DNA of 64,000 nucleotides, taken from NCBI GenBank assembly GCA_046347195.1, contig JAXMGQ010000014.1, forward strand, positions 1 to 64,000, given 5' to 3'. Position 1 is the stretch's first letter. Each line of letters opens with the position of its first letter. Of the stretch, positions 1 through 7,533 are shown piece after piece. This DNA comes from TMP-86 sp046347195. Its GTDB lineage: Bacteria > Pseudomonadota > Gammaproteobacteria > Steroidobacterales > Steroidobacteraceae. The translations under genes were made by a program, and so were the position numbers. The notes under the pieces are model-generated. The model did not search any database. It had not been told where the DNA came from and worked only from the letters and a program-made list of their open reading frames with translations.

Positions 1-325
1 GCGCGCCACCTACGAGGCCGCGGTCGCTGCGTACCGCCAGACCACGCTCAGCGCCTTCCAGGACGTGGAAGACACGCTGGCGACCCTGCGCATCCTCGAG
101 CAGGAACGCAAGGTGCAGGATGAGGCGACACAGGCCGCGCGCAACGCCGAGGCCATCGCGCTCAACCAGTACAAGGCAGGCACGGTGAGCTACCTCGAGG
201 TGGTCGTGGCGCAGAGCACGGCGCTGACCAATGCCCGCAGTTCGCTCAACCTGCGGGGCCGCCACATCGCCGCCAGCATCGCGCTGGTCAGGTCCCTGGG
301 CGGTGGCTGGGATTCCCGTAGGTGA
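1..325 (+). CDS. Outer-membrane efflux protein (OMF/TolC family), C-terminal end
   Basis: The last 107 residues of a gene that begins before the window; the open frame starts at base 2. The sequence has the alanine- and glutamine-rich helical pattern of TolC/NodT-type outer-membrane factors, with the recurring family motif NQYKAGTVSYLEVVVAQ followed by a long amphipathic helix ending near GGGWD. Proteins of this family form the outer-membrane channel of tripartite RND or ABC efflux pumps, so inner-membrane and periplasmic partners are expected upstream, outside the window. Its last 38 bases overlap the end of the convergent DUF1684 gene. Substrate cannot be inferred. Confidence 0.85.
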   Translation, partial: RATYEAAVAAYRQTTLSAFQDVEDTLATLRILEQERKVQDEATQAARNAEAIALNQYKAGTVSYLEVVVAQSTALTNARSSLNLRGRHIAASIALVRSLGGGWDSRR

Positions 326-1238
326 GTTCGCCGGCATCGATGCGAAGCTCCAGCCGGTTCTGCGGCGGCGGCAGGGGACAGGTGGCGAAGCTGGTGAACG
401 CGCAGGGCGGATTGTAGGCGCGGTTGAAATCCACGAGCACGCGGCCCTGGCGGGGCATCGGGACATCCAGGAAGCGCCCCGCCCCGTAGGTCTCCCGGCC
501 GCTCGTCTGGTCGGAGAACATCACGAACAAGGTCGCATCGCCGGGCTCCTCCAGCACGGTGTCGAGCCGGTACGTCCGGCCGTCGCGCTCGAACACGATC
601 GCGCCTGGCGAGTCCATCTGCAGCTCCATGCCCAGGATGTTCACGATCGGGATCTTGCGAATCGGTTCGTAGGGTTCGAAGCGCGCCTCCACCCACCAGT
701 CGATGCTGTCCGGAAAATGCGCAAGGCCCGCGAACCCCGTGCGTGCGGGGCTGACGCTGTCGCGCACCCGCACCCCGAGGCGGCCGGCCCGCTCGATGAG
801 CATGATGTGCAGCGTCCCGGCGATGAGTTCGGTGGGATGCTCCTGCGTGTCGGGCACCAGCATCTTCGCCGCCGCCGGGCGCCCGTTTTCGAGCAGGTTG
901 CTCCGCGCGCCCGGGTTGAACCGCACCTGGCCCTTCGAGAGCACGAACAGCCCGGCATGCCGGGCGAGCGCCGGGGAATCGAGCACCAGTGCATTGCTGC
1001 GATCGCGTCCGAAGCTGTTGGGTCCCGGCTTCAGCCAGAACAGCGCCACCGGCGTCAGCCACCCCGTCTCGCTGGTCAGCGAGGCGAGCCGCTTCGCGCG
1101 CCAGGCATCGAGCTGTTCGCGGAATGCGCCGCCCTGCCGCTCATCGGTCCCGCCGGCCGGGCCTGCGAAGACCGCGGCGCCGGCCAGCAACAGCAGCAGC
1201 GACCCGCAGGCCATCAGCCTCGCACGCGCACTTCGCAT
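288..1238 (-). CDS. DUF1684 domain protein, exported
   Basis: A 316-residue protein recognised as DUF1684 by the N-terminal block GWLTPVALFWLKPGPNSFG and the C-terminal block YNPPCAFTSFATCPLPPP. A hydrophobic stretch at about residues 8-26 looks like a signal peptide, so the protein probably acts in the periplasm. The biochemical role of the family is unknown. Translation probably starts from a GGAGG lying 8 nt before the ATG, inside the last codons of the upstream DUF2231 gene, which ends only 4 nt earlier, so the two are likely one transcript. The stop codon lies inside the convergent efflux gene. Confidence 0.85.
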   Translation of the reverse strand: MRSARARLMACGSLLLLLAGAAVFAGPAGGTDERQGGAFREQLDAWRAKRLASLTSETGWLTPVALFWLKPGPNSFGRDRSNALVLDSPALARHAGLFVLSKGQVRFNPGARSNLLENGRPAAAKMLVPDTQEHPTELIAGTLHIMLIERAGRLGVRVRDSVSPARTGFAGLAHFPDSIDWWVEARFEPYEPIRKIPIVNILGMELQMDSPGAIVFERDGRTYRLDTVLEEPGDATLFVMFSDQTSGRETYGAGRFLDVPMPRQGRVLVDFNRAYNPPCAFTSFATCPLPPPQNRLELRIDAGELTYGNPSHRPGT

Positions 1239-1242
1239 CGGA

Positions 1243-1695
1243 TCATCCTCCAGCCGGCGGCATCACGCCGATGCCATACCGGTAGACATTCTCGCCCCCG
1301 AGCCAGCCCGTGATGGCCACGGCGAGCATCACCCCGGCGGCGACCGCCAGGAACAAATTCGACGGCGGTTCCTCGGGTTCGGCGCCCGCCGCCCGCCACA
1401 CCGCCACGAGCAGCAGCGCCATGACGGTGAAGAAGGCCCACTTCACGTGCAGGGCCACCGCCGCGCGCTGCAGGGCCGTGAGGTCCGCCTCCCACACCGC
1501 CGCGATTCCCGACACCAGGGCCAGCAGGCCGCCGGCGGCACCGATGCACAGGCTGAAGGTGCCGAGCACGGCGCATCGCCTCGGGGCACGCTCACCGCGC
1601 ATCAACCTCGCGAGCAGCAGCGCAACGCCTCCGGTGAGGCTCGAGGCAATGGCGAAATGCACGATGATGGGATGCCAGCCGGGTAGCGGATGCAT
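1243..1695 (-). CDS. DUF2231 membrane protein
   Basis: A 150-residue protein with four predicted membrane helices and the DUF2231 opening motif HPIIVHFAIA at residues 8-17. I chose the ATG at 1695 because family members normally begin just before this motif; a further in-frame ATG at 1731 would add 12 residues. A second conserved element near the end, GWLGGENVYRYGIGV, is also typical. DUF2231 proteins are small integral membrane proteins, sometimes linked to haem or electron transfer through conserved histidines, but function is not established. It lies directly upstream of the DUF1684 gene on the same strand. Confidence 0.8.
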   Translation of the reverse strand: MHPLPGWHPIIVHFAIASSLTGGVALLLARLMRGERAPRRCAVLGTFSLCIGAAGGLLALVSGIAAVWEADLTALQRAAVALHVKWAFFTVMALLLVAVWRAAGAEPEEPPSNLFLAVAAGVMLAVAITGWLGGENVYRYGIGVMPPAGG

Positions 1696-1756
1696 GTGCT
1701 GCAAGCTTACCACTGCCGCGATGCGACGCATGGCGGGTGCCTGATAGGATGCATCG

Positions 1757-2572
1757 ATGAATGCCCGGCGTGACTATCTCGTCTTCTTTCGCGCCGGCGG
1801 ACGTTCGCTCCATCCGCGGCTGCTCGCCGAGGATCCGCAGCGCAACTGGGATTGCTGCGTGAGCTGGTACGCCGATCCCCGGCCCGACCCGTCGGTGGAA
1901 TTCACCAGCGTGGGCGGGGACAACAAGCTCGAGGGGTTCCTCGAATTCCATCGTGGGCTGGGCGGGGTATTCCCCTGGCGCTACGTGCTGCTCGCCGATG
2001 ATGACGTGCTGTTCGAGCCCGGCGGCATCTCCCGGCTGTTCGAGCTGTGCGATGCTCACCAAGTCTACCTCGCGCAGCCCGCGCTGCGCTGGGGCACGCA
2101 CTACAACCTGAACGTCACGCTGGCCAACCCGGCCTGCCTGCTGCGGCAGGTCTCGTTCGTGGAGATCATGTCACCCTGCCTGTCACGCGAGGCGCTCGAT
2201 GACCTCCTCGACACCTTCGCCACCACCCGCAGCACCTGGGGCGTGGACCTCACCTGGGCCGGTCGCTCCCAGGGCAAGCGTCCCCTGCACGTGGTCGATG
2301 CGGTGCCGGTCGAGCACACCAAGCCCATGGACAAGAAGGGAGGTGCCTTCTACCGCAAGATGCAGGCCCTGGGCGTGGACCCGGAAGCGGAGGGAGAAGC
2401 GGCGCGGCGCGCATTTCCCGACTTCGTCGGCATGCGCACGGAACCCCGCGGCCACGTGTATCGCCCCACCCTGCCTCGCCTGCTGCGGCGACCCGCGCTC
2501 GCGCTGTTCGAGAAGGCCAAGTTTCTGGCCCGGCAGCGCAAGAAGTGGACCCGCTATCGCGGCGGACTCTGA
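1757..2572 (+). CDS. DUF707 family protein, glycosyltransferase-like
   Basis: A 271-residue cytosolic protein matching DUF707, a family present in plants and proteobacteria with a GT-A-like architecture. The motif LLADDDVLF has its Asp triplet at residues 81-83, the place where a metal- and nucleotide-sugar-binding DxD motif would be. The C-terminus is very basic. It is divergent from the DUF2231 gene and convergent with a methyltransferase/glycosyltransferase pair, so a role in surface glycan decoration is plausible but inferred. No Shine-Dalgarno is obvious; a TAGGAT hexamer lies 6 nt before the ATG. Confidence 0.75.
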   Translation: MNARRDYLVFFRAGGRSLHPRLLAEDPQRNWDCCVSWYADPRPDPSVEFTSVGGDNKLEGFLEFHRGLGGVFPWRYVLLADDDVLFEPGGISRLFELCDAHQVYLAQPALRWGTHYNLNVTLANPACLLRQVSFVEIMSPCLSREALDDLLDTFATTRSTWGVDLTWAGRSQGKRPLHVVDAVPVEHTKPMDKKGGAFYRKMQALGVDPEAEGEAARRAFPDFVGMRTEPRGHVYRPTLPRLLRRPALALFEKAKFLARQRKKWTRYRGGL

Positions 2573-2609
2573 CAGGACGGCAGGCCGGCTTCGCCATCCG
2601 TCCCTGCCG

Positions 2610-2626
2610 GCGGGCGAAAAGCCCGC
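2610..2626. terminator. Short GC hairpin between convergent genes
   Basis: GCGGGC at 2610-2615 pairs perfectly with GCCCGC at 2621-2626 around a GAAAA loop. It lies in the 60-bp space between the convergent DUF707 and methyltransferase genes and could end transcription from either side. There is no T-run of convincing length, so a canonical intrinsic terminator is not certain. Confidence 0.35.
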
Positions 2627-2632
2627 AAGGTT

Positions 2633-3535
2633 TCAGAACGCCGCGCTGCGATCGAGCTGCGCGCGGATGACCGGCCAGTCGTTGGGCAGGAAGTTCAGCA
2701 TCTCCTTCTTGCGCCCGTCCAGCGCCGACAGGTCCATGGCCAGCGCCTCGGAGACCAGCTTCTGGTAATCCGTCTCGAGCAGGCGCGAGCCGGGATCCGG
2801 CCTCTGCACCAGTGCAAGCCCCGTGGGGAACGCGCCGATGGTGTGCACGGTGAGGTCCGGGCGGTGCTGCTTCAGCAGCACGATCAGCCGCCAGATGTCC
2901 CCGCTCCAGAAGGCCGAGACGCGCTCGCGCGCGGCGCTCTTCGCATCGATGGGGTAGACATCGTGGATGAGGATCACCGAACGCGCGGTGCAGTACCGCT
3001 CGATGTTGATGAAATCGCGCAGCGCGAACTCCATCTGGTGCATGCCGTCGATGAACGCGAGGTCGACCGGCAATCCGCCGAGTTCGGCGCGCACGTCATG
3101 CGAGGCGAAGAACGCATCGCTGGTCTGGGCATACACCCGTTGCCGCCCGGTGAGGGCCCGCTGGATGCGCGGTTCGGGGTCCACGCCGAGCGTGAGCGTG
3201 TCGGGGCCGACGATCTCGAAGGATCGCCCCTGGTCCACGCCGATCTCCACGTAGGTGCGGGGACGCAGGTGAGCGTGGATGCGCGCGAGGAGGGAAAAAT
3301 AGTCTTCGCCCGGCAGCTCGAGCCGGGCGAGCAACTTGTGCGCGCCGGAGTAGTCGGTGCAACGCAGCGCCGCCTCGCACAGGGAAACCGCGCGGTCATG
3401 CTGCCCCAGCCAGCCACTGATTCTCGCCCGGTAATAGTAACCGCGTGCCTTGAGTCGCCCCACGCCTCGCTTCTCCCGCCGTCCCCGACGCCCATCCTCA
3501 TCCGCCGCCGCGGCGGGTGCGCCAGTCTGACTCAA
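2633..3535 (-). CDS. Class I SAM-dependent methyltransferase with N-terminal TPR-like segment
   Basis: A 300-residue protein. Residues 95-105 (YVEIGVDQGRS) form the glycine-containing SAM-binding motif I, with acidic residues after the next strand (GVDPEP, 117-122), DLAFIDGMHQ at 158-167 and VILIHDVYP at 187-195, as in the Methyltransf_24 type often found in glycan and O-antigen clusters. Residues about 34-72 resemble one tetratricopeptide helix pair. Its start overlaps the stop of the upstream glycosyltransferase by 4 nt, so the two are co-translated and may act on the same glycan or lipid-linked product. The acceptor substrate is unknown. Confidence 0.75.
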   Translation of the reverse strand: MSQTGAPAAAADEDGRRGRREKRGVGRLKARGYYYRARISGWLGQHDRAVSLCEAALRCTDYSGAHKLLARLELPGEDYFSLLARIHAHLRPRTYVEIGVDQGRSFEIVGPDTLTLGVDPEPRIQRALTGRQRVYAQTSDAFFASHDVRAELGGLPVDLAFIDGMHQMEFALRDFINIERYCTARSVILIHDVYPIDAKSAARERVSAFWSGDIWRLIVLLKQHRPDLTVHTIGAFPTGLALVQRPDPGSRLLETDYQKLVSEALAMDLSALDGRKKEMLNFLPNDWPVIRAQLDRSAAF

Positions 3536-4653
3536 ATCGCCACGCTTCGCAGCAGGCCATCGATGGCCTCGACCGATTGCTCGAGGCCGTCCGTGAGGCC
3601 GAGGGCGCGCGTCCGCTCGCGCAGCTCACGGCGCTGCGCCTCGGCGGCGAGCAGGCTCCGCACCGACAGATCGATGGCACCGGCCTCCAGCAGGCAGGCG
3701 CGAGCGGCCCCGTGCCGCACGCAGGCGCGGATGCGCGCGGGCTGGTCGGCGGCGATGGGCACCGCCACGCAGGCAGCTCCCATCGCCATGGCCTGGATCA
3801 GGGTATCGCCTCCGTTGCACACGATGAGGGTTGCCGCCTCGATCAGCGCGAGCAGTTCGGGCAGGGGCAGCAGCTCGCTGCCGGTGAAGGAGCCCCCCGT
3901 CGCCGGTCCCGTCGCCGACATCGCGGATGCACCGGCGCCCGGCGCCACGAGCAGGCAGCGCACACCGGATCCGGCCAGCCGGCGTCCCGCTTCCCGGAAC
4001 TCATCGAGTGCCGCGCGGGCGCGCGGATGCCCGGTTCCCCCACCGGGCACCAACAGGACGAAGGGCTCGCGCAGCGCCAGGCGCGCGCGCAACGCGGCCG
4101 CATCCCCTGGCCCGATGCGAGGCAGCAGGCAATCGAGGTAACGCACCGTCGGCGAGCCCGCGAGGCGCAGCTTGATGCGCTCCCAGGAACTCAAGGGTCC
4201 CGCCATGAAACGCGGCCAGGCGATCCAATGCTCGTCCAGCATGCGCAGCCAGCGCAGCCTGAAGGCCTTGCGACGCTGCCGGCGCCTGGCGCTGATGTAG
4301 ACGAGCGCCGCACCGGCTCGCCGCGCCGCGGCGAGTTGCTCGCCACGGCCGGCGTTGTCGAACACCACGAGCTGCGGCTCGAATCGGCGGATCACCTGCA
4401 CCACCTCGGGCGTGTGGAAAGTCGGCGAGGACGGCAGCAATGTGCTCTCGAATGGCAGCTGTTGTGCGTACGGGGCCTGCGCGCTGAGCACGAAGTGGAT
4501 CTTCGCCTGCGGCCATCGTGACCGGCAGGAGAGCGCGAGATTCAGGCAGCGGGCGAATTCGCCCATGCCGAACGCGCCACTGACCGGAATGAACAGCAAT
4601 CGCGGTGCCGACGATGCCGCCGTTGCGGCTGAATCGATGGAATCCGGGCACAT
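3532..4653 (-). CDS. GT-B fold glycosyltransferase, MurG/UGT-like
   Basis: A 373-residue protein with two Rossmann-like halves. The N-terminal half opens with LLFIPVSGAFGMGEFARCL, as in acceptor-binding domains of GT28/UGT-like enzymes. The C-terminal half has LVPGGGTGHPRA and, from residue 279, CNGGDTLIQAMAMGAACVAV followed by DQPARIRACVRHGAA, the usual nucleotide-sugar donor loop and acidic/Gln element. It is the first gene of a two-gene operon with the SAM methyltransferase. Sugar donor and acceptor cannot be told from sequence. Confidence 0.75.
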   Translation of the reverse strand: MCPDSIDSAATAASSAPRLLFIPVSGAFGMGEFARCLNLALSCRSRWPQAKIHFVLSAQAPYAQQLPFESTLLPSSPTFHTPEVVQVIRRFEPQLVVFDNAGRGEQLAAARRAGAALVYISARRRQRRKAFRLRWLRMLDEHWIAWPRFMAGPLSSWERIKLRLAGSPTVRYLDCLLPRIGPGDAAALRARLALREPFVLLVPGGGTGHPRARAALDEFREAGRRLAGSGVRCLLVAPGAGASAMSATGPATGGSFTGSELLPLPELLALIEAATLIVCNGGDTLIQAMAMGAACVAVPIAADQPARIRACVRHGAARACLLEAGAIDLSVRSLLAAEAQRRELRERTRALGLTDGLEQSVEAIDGLLRSVAI

Positions 4654-4731
4654 CGGCGCAGTCTAACCGATCGGTCTCTAGCCATCGGCCAGAGGTTCGT
4701 TTAGGGTTTCACGACTGGAAACGAGTCCCGC

Positions 4732-5634
4732 ATGCCCACACCTGCCGACCAACGCCTGCTGGAACTGCTCGACAAATGGCTGTCGAGCCTGGACCTGCAC
4801 CTGAAATACTCCTCGCTCGATGAGGACACCTACTGGAAGGTGCAGCCCTGGGTGGAGCATCAGCGGCCGAGCCGCTGGATCATCGACCTCGCGAAGCAGA
4901 AGACGCTCGCGCTGCGCGCCGAGGTGGGGCGGCGCGTCGAGGCCGGCGATGCGGGCTTCTCGGATGCCCTGGAGCTCATGACCTTCCTGGCCAACCTGGG
5001 CGGCTCCCAGCACATCGAGCGCTTCATCCCCCTGGCCGATGCCGACAGCGAACAGCAGGTGACCGCCAGCGTGCGCAAGGCCGCCGCGGGCGGCGAGGAA
5101 ACCCGGGAAATGCCCGCCCCGCGCCCCTCGCCCGCCAAGGCCTCGGAGTCGCTCACCGCGACCCAGGAGATGCTGCGCTTCGATCGCCCGGGCACGGCCG
5201 CGACCGCGACCCGCGAGATGCCGCGCTTCGCGCCCCGGCCGCCCGCCGATGCCGCGCCCGTCGCCACCTCCCAGGTGGCGCGCGTGGAGCGCCGGGCCCC
5301 ACCACCCGCGAACGAGGACACGGTGGAGAGTCCGGCGCCCGCGGCGCGCGCCACCGCCGGTGCTCGCGCCGCCGCCAGCGAATCGGTGGACGTCGAAGGG
5401 CAAAAGCCCTCGTCCAGGGCCGGACAACGCAACCGCGCGGACGCACCCCCGCCGGTGAGTGCCGACATGTGCGAGCAGATCATCACCGATGCCGCCCGGC
5501 TGATGCAGTGGGGCCGCAAGTGGTACGAACTCGCCGAGCTCATCTCGCGCATGGCGGACCGGCCACCCCTGCCCGATGTCCGCCGCGTGCTCAAGGACCA
5601 GAAGGCGCACATCGAGCGTCTGGCGGGACGCTGA
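4732..5634 (+). CDS. Hypothetical protein with two conserved ends and a linker carrying repeated T-x-E-M motifs
   Basis: A 300-residue protein I do not recognise. Residues 1-115 look like an alpha-helical domain with many aromatic and charged residues; residues 116-243 are a Pro/Ala/Arg-rich low-complexity linker; residues 244-300 form a second short helical block beginning SADMCEQIITDAARLMQWG. Within the linker the motif T-(R/Q)-E-M recurs at residues 124-127, 144-147 and 160-163, the last two followed by RF. No signal peptide or membrane helix. It stands alone between the divergent glycosyltransferase gene and the tandem repeat. Confidence 0.6.
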   Translation: MPTPADQRLLELLDKWLSSLDLHLKYSSLDEDTYWKVQPWVEHQRPSRWIIDLAKQKTLALRAEVGRRVEAGDAGFSDALELMTFLANLGGSQHIERFIPLADADSEQQVTASVRKAAAGGEETREMPAPRPSPAKASESLTATQEMLRFDRPGTAATATREMPRFAPRPPADAAPVATSQVARVERRAPPPANEDTVESPAPAARATAGARAAASESVDVEGQKPSSRAGQRNRADAPPPVSADMCEQIITDAARLMQWGRKWYELAELISRMADRPPLPDVRRVLKDQKAHIERLAGR

Positions 5635-5709
5635 AAGCCCCCGGGCGCGGAACTTTTTCCACCCCTGCGCACTCCCATTCCGATTCACTCCCGCGGCCGC
5701 GTGGCCTGG

Positions 5710-5793
5710 TACCCCAACGGGTACCCCAACGGGTACCCCAACGGGTACACCAACGGGTACACCAACGGGTACACCAACGGGTACACCAACGGT
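5710..5793. repeat. Tandem repeat, seven copies of a 12-bp unit
   Basis: Seven head-to-tail 12-bp units: three copies of TACCCCAACGGG (5710-5745) followed by four of TACACCAACGGG (5746-5793, the last base changed to T). The first variant creates the palindrome GGGTACCC at each junction. The array has no stop codon in any of the three forward frames. It lies 58 bp before the start of the ABC ATPase gene. It is far too short in unit and lacks spacers, so it is not a CRISPR array. Clear variant blocks suggest growth by slippage or unequal exchange. Confidence 0.95.
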
Positions 5794-5836
5794 CGCAACG
5801 TGCCGCAACTGCGGTGGACTTCGGCCAATCGTCGGC

Positions 5837-5842
5837 TACACT
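5837..5842 (+). promoter_or_regulatory. Putative -10 box of the ABC operon
   Basis: TACACT ends 9 nt before the ATG of the ABC ATPase, with no Shine-Dalgarno between them, implying transcription starting at or within a few bases of the start codon. A convincing -35 is not visible. The tandem repeat ends 43 bp further upstream. Confidence 0.4.
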
Positions 5843-5851
5843 TTCGCGCCT

Positions 5852-6799
5852 ATGATCAAGACCACCAGTCTTTGCAAGCGTTACGGCGACAAGGTGGCGG
5901 TGGACGGCATCAGCTTCGAGGTCGGACCGGGTGAGATCCTCGGTTTCCTCGGGCCCAACGGCGCCGGCAAGACCACCACCATGCGCATGATCGCCGGCTT
6001 CATCACCCCGACCAGCGGCAGCGCGAGCGTCTGCGGTCACGACGTCGTGAGCGATGCGGTGCCCGCCAAGGCCTGCATCGGCTACCTGCCGGAAGGGGCG
6101 CCCAGCTATGGCGAGATGACCGTCGCCGAGTTCCTCGACTTCGTCGCCGACGTGCGTGGCCTGTCGGGCGATGCCCGCAGCCGGCGCAAGGCCGAGGTCA
6201 TCGAGCGCCTCGCACTTGCGCCCGTGACACAGCAGATGATCGACACGCTCTCCAAGGGCTTCCGGCGGCGCGTGGGCCTCGCCCAGGCGCTGATCCACGA
6301 TCCGCAGGTGCTCATCCTCGACGAACCCACCGACGGCCTGGATCCGAACCAGAAGCACGAGGTCCGCAAGCTCATCAACGACTTGTCCAAGGACAAGATC
6401 GTCATCGTCTCCACGCACATTCTCGAGGAGGTTCACGCGGTGTGCACCCGTGCCGTCATCATCGCCGACGGCCGGCTGGTCGCCGATGAGACGCCGCGCC
6501 AGCTCGAGGCCCGGTCGCGCTACCACAACGCCGTCACGCTGCGCTTCGATGCCGGCGCGCCGTTCGCGGCCGCCCGCCAGGCGCTGCAGTCGCTGGCCGA
6601 GGTCCAGCAGGTGGAGGCCGATGAGCGTGCGCTGAGCATCACGGCGGTGCCGAAGGCCGGCGCGGTCGCGTTGCCCGCCATCAGTACGCTGGTCATGCAG
6701 CAGAACTGGCCGGTGGCCGAGCTGCACCTGGAATCCGGCCGCCTCGACGAGGTGTTCCGCACCATCACGCGCGTGGGTGCGCAGGAGCCGCGTCCATGA
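5852..6799 (+). CDS. ABC transporter ATPase, GldA-like
   Basis: A 315-residue ABC ATPase with Walker A GPNGAGKT (34-41), an LPEG element where the Q-loop sits (79-82), signature LSKGFRRRVG (133-142) and Walker B VLILDEP (153-159). The Q-loop and signature variants are those of the GldA/multidrug-type ABC-2 family. The frame is open upstream through the tandem repeat, but the ATG at 5852 is where homology begins. It overlaps the permease gene by 4 nt (ATGA). With the next four genes it forms a Gld-type export or motility-associated ABC operon; the cargo is unknown. Confidence 0.85.
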   Translation: MIKTTSLCKRYGDKVAVDGISFEVGPGEILGFLGPNGAGKTTTMRMIAGFITPTSGSASVCGHDVVSDAVPAKACIGYLPEGAPSYGEMTVAEFLDFVADVRGLSGDARSRRKAEVIERLALAPVTQQMIDTLSKGFRRRVGLAQALIHDPQVLILDEPTDGLDPNQKHEVRKLINDLSKDKIVIVSTHILEEVHAVCTRAVIIADGRLVADETPRQLEARSRYHNAVTLRFDAGAPFAAARQALQSLAEVQQVEADERALSITAVPKAGAVALPAISTLVMQQNWPVAELHLESGRLDEVFRTITRVGAQEPRP

Positions 6800-7530
6800 G
6801 CCCTGCCCTCATCATCTTCCGGCGCGAACTGCGTGGTTACTTCGCCACGCCCCTCGCCTATGTGTTCATCGTCATCTTCCTGGTGCTCGCCGGCGTGTTC
6901 ACCTTCCAGGTCGGCGGATTCTTCGAGCGCGGCCAGGCGGATCTGTCCGCGTTCTTCCGCTGGCATCCCTGGCTGTACCTGGTGCTGATCCCGGCCATCT
7001 CCATGCGCCTGTGGGCCGAGGAACGCAACAGCGGCAGCATCGAACTGCTGATGACCCTGCCGATCACGCTCGGCCAGGCGGTGCTGGGCAAGTTCCTCGC
7101 GGCCTGGGTGTTCGCCGGCATCGCGCTCGCGCTCACCTTCCCGGTGTGGATCACCGTCAACTACCTGGGCAGCCCCGACAACGGCGCCATCGTCGCGGCC
7201 TACTTCGGAAGCTGGCTGATGGCCGGCGGGTTCCTCGCCATCGGCACCTGCCTGTCCGCCGCGACCCGCAACCAGGTCATCGCGTTCATCACCGCGGCGC
7301 TGGTGTGCTTCATCTTCCTGCTCGCCGGTTTCCCCTTCGTGCTGGATTTCGTCCGCGGCGTGCTGCCGCAGCCGCTCGTCGAGGCCATCGCCTCGTTGAG
7401 TTTCTTCACCCACTTCGAGGCCATCTCCAAGGGCGTGATCGACCTGCGTGACCTCATCTACTTCGGCGCCCTCATCGGCTTCTGGCTCGCGGCCACCGCC
7501 GTGGTGCTCGACCTGAAGAAGGCGGATTGA
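6796..7530 (+). CDS. ABC-2 type permease, GldF-like
   Basis: A 244-residue inner-membrane protein with six hydrophobic segments starting at FATPLAYVFIVIFLVLAGVF. The block RLWAEERNSGSIELLMTLP between the second and third helices is the characteristic cytosolic coupling element of ABC-2 permeases. It follows the ATPase with a 4-nt overlap and precedes the GldG-like gene by 3 nt, so the three products should form one complex. GldF is the family name of the closest-looking group; gliding itself is not implied, since such genes are widespread in non-gliding bacteria. Confidence 0.85.
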   Translation: MSPALIIFRRELRGYFATPLAYVFIVIFLVLAGVFTFQVGGFFERGQADLSAFFRWHPWLYLVLIPAISMRLWAEERNSGSIELLMTLPITLGQAVLGKFLAAWVFAGIALALTFPVWITVNYLGSPDNGAIVAAYFGSWLMAGGFLAIGTCLSAATRNQVIAFITAALVCFIFLLAGFPFVLDFVRGVLPQPLVEAIASLSFFTHFEAISKGVIDLRDLIYFGALIGFWLAATAVVLDLKKAD

Positions 7531-7533
7531 ACC

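Noticed and set aside
5710..5793. CRISPR array
   Set aside because: Units are 12 bp, directly adjacent, with no spacers and no cas genes nearby.
5576..5851. N-terminal extension of the ABC ATPase through the tandem repeat
   Set aside because: Homology begins at the ATG at 5852, the upstream part overlaps another gene and has no start signal. Mentioned only as a remote possibility in the repeat finding.
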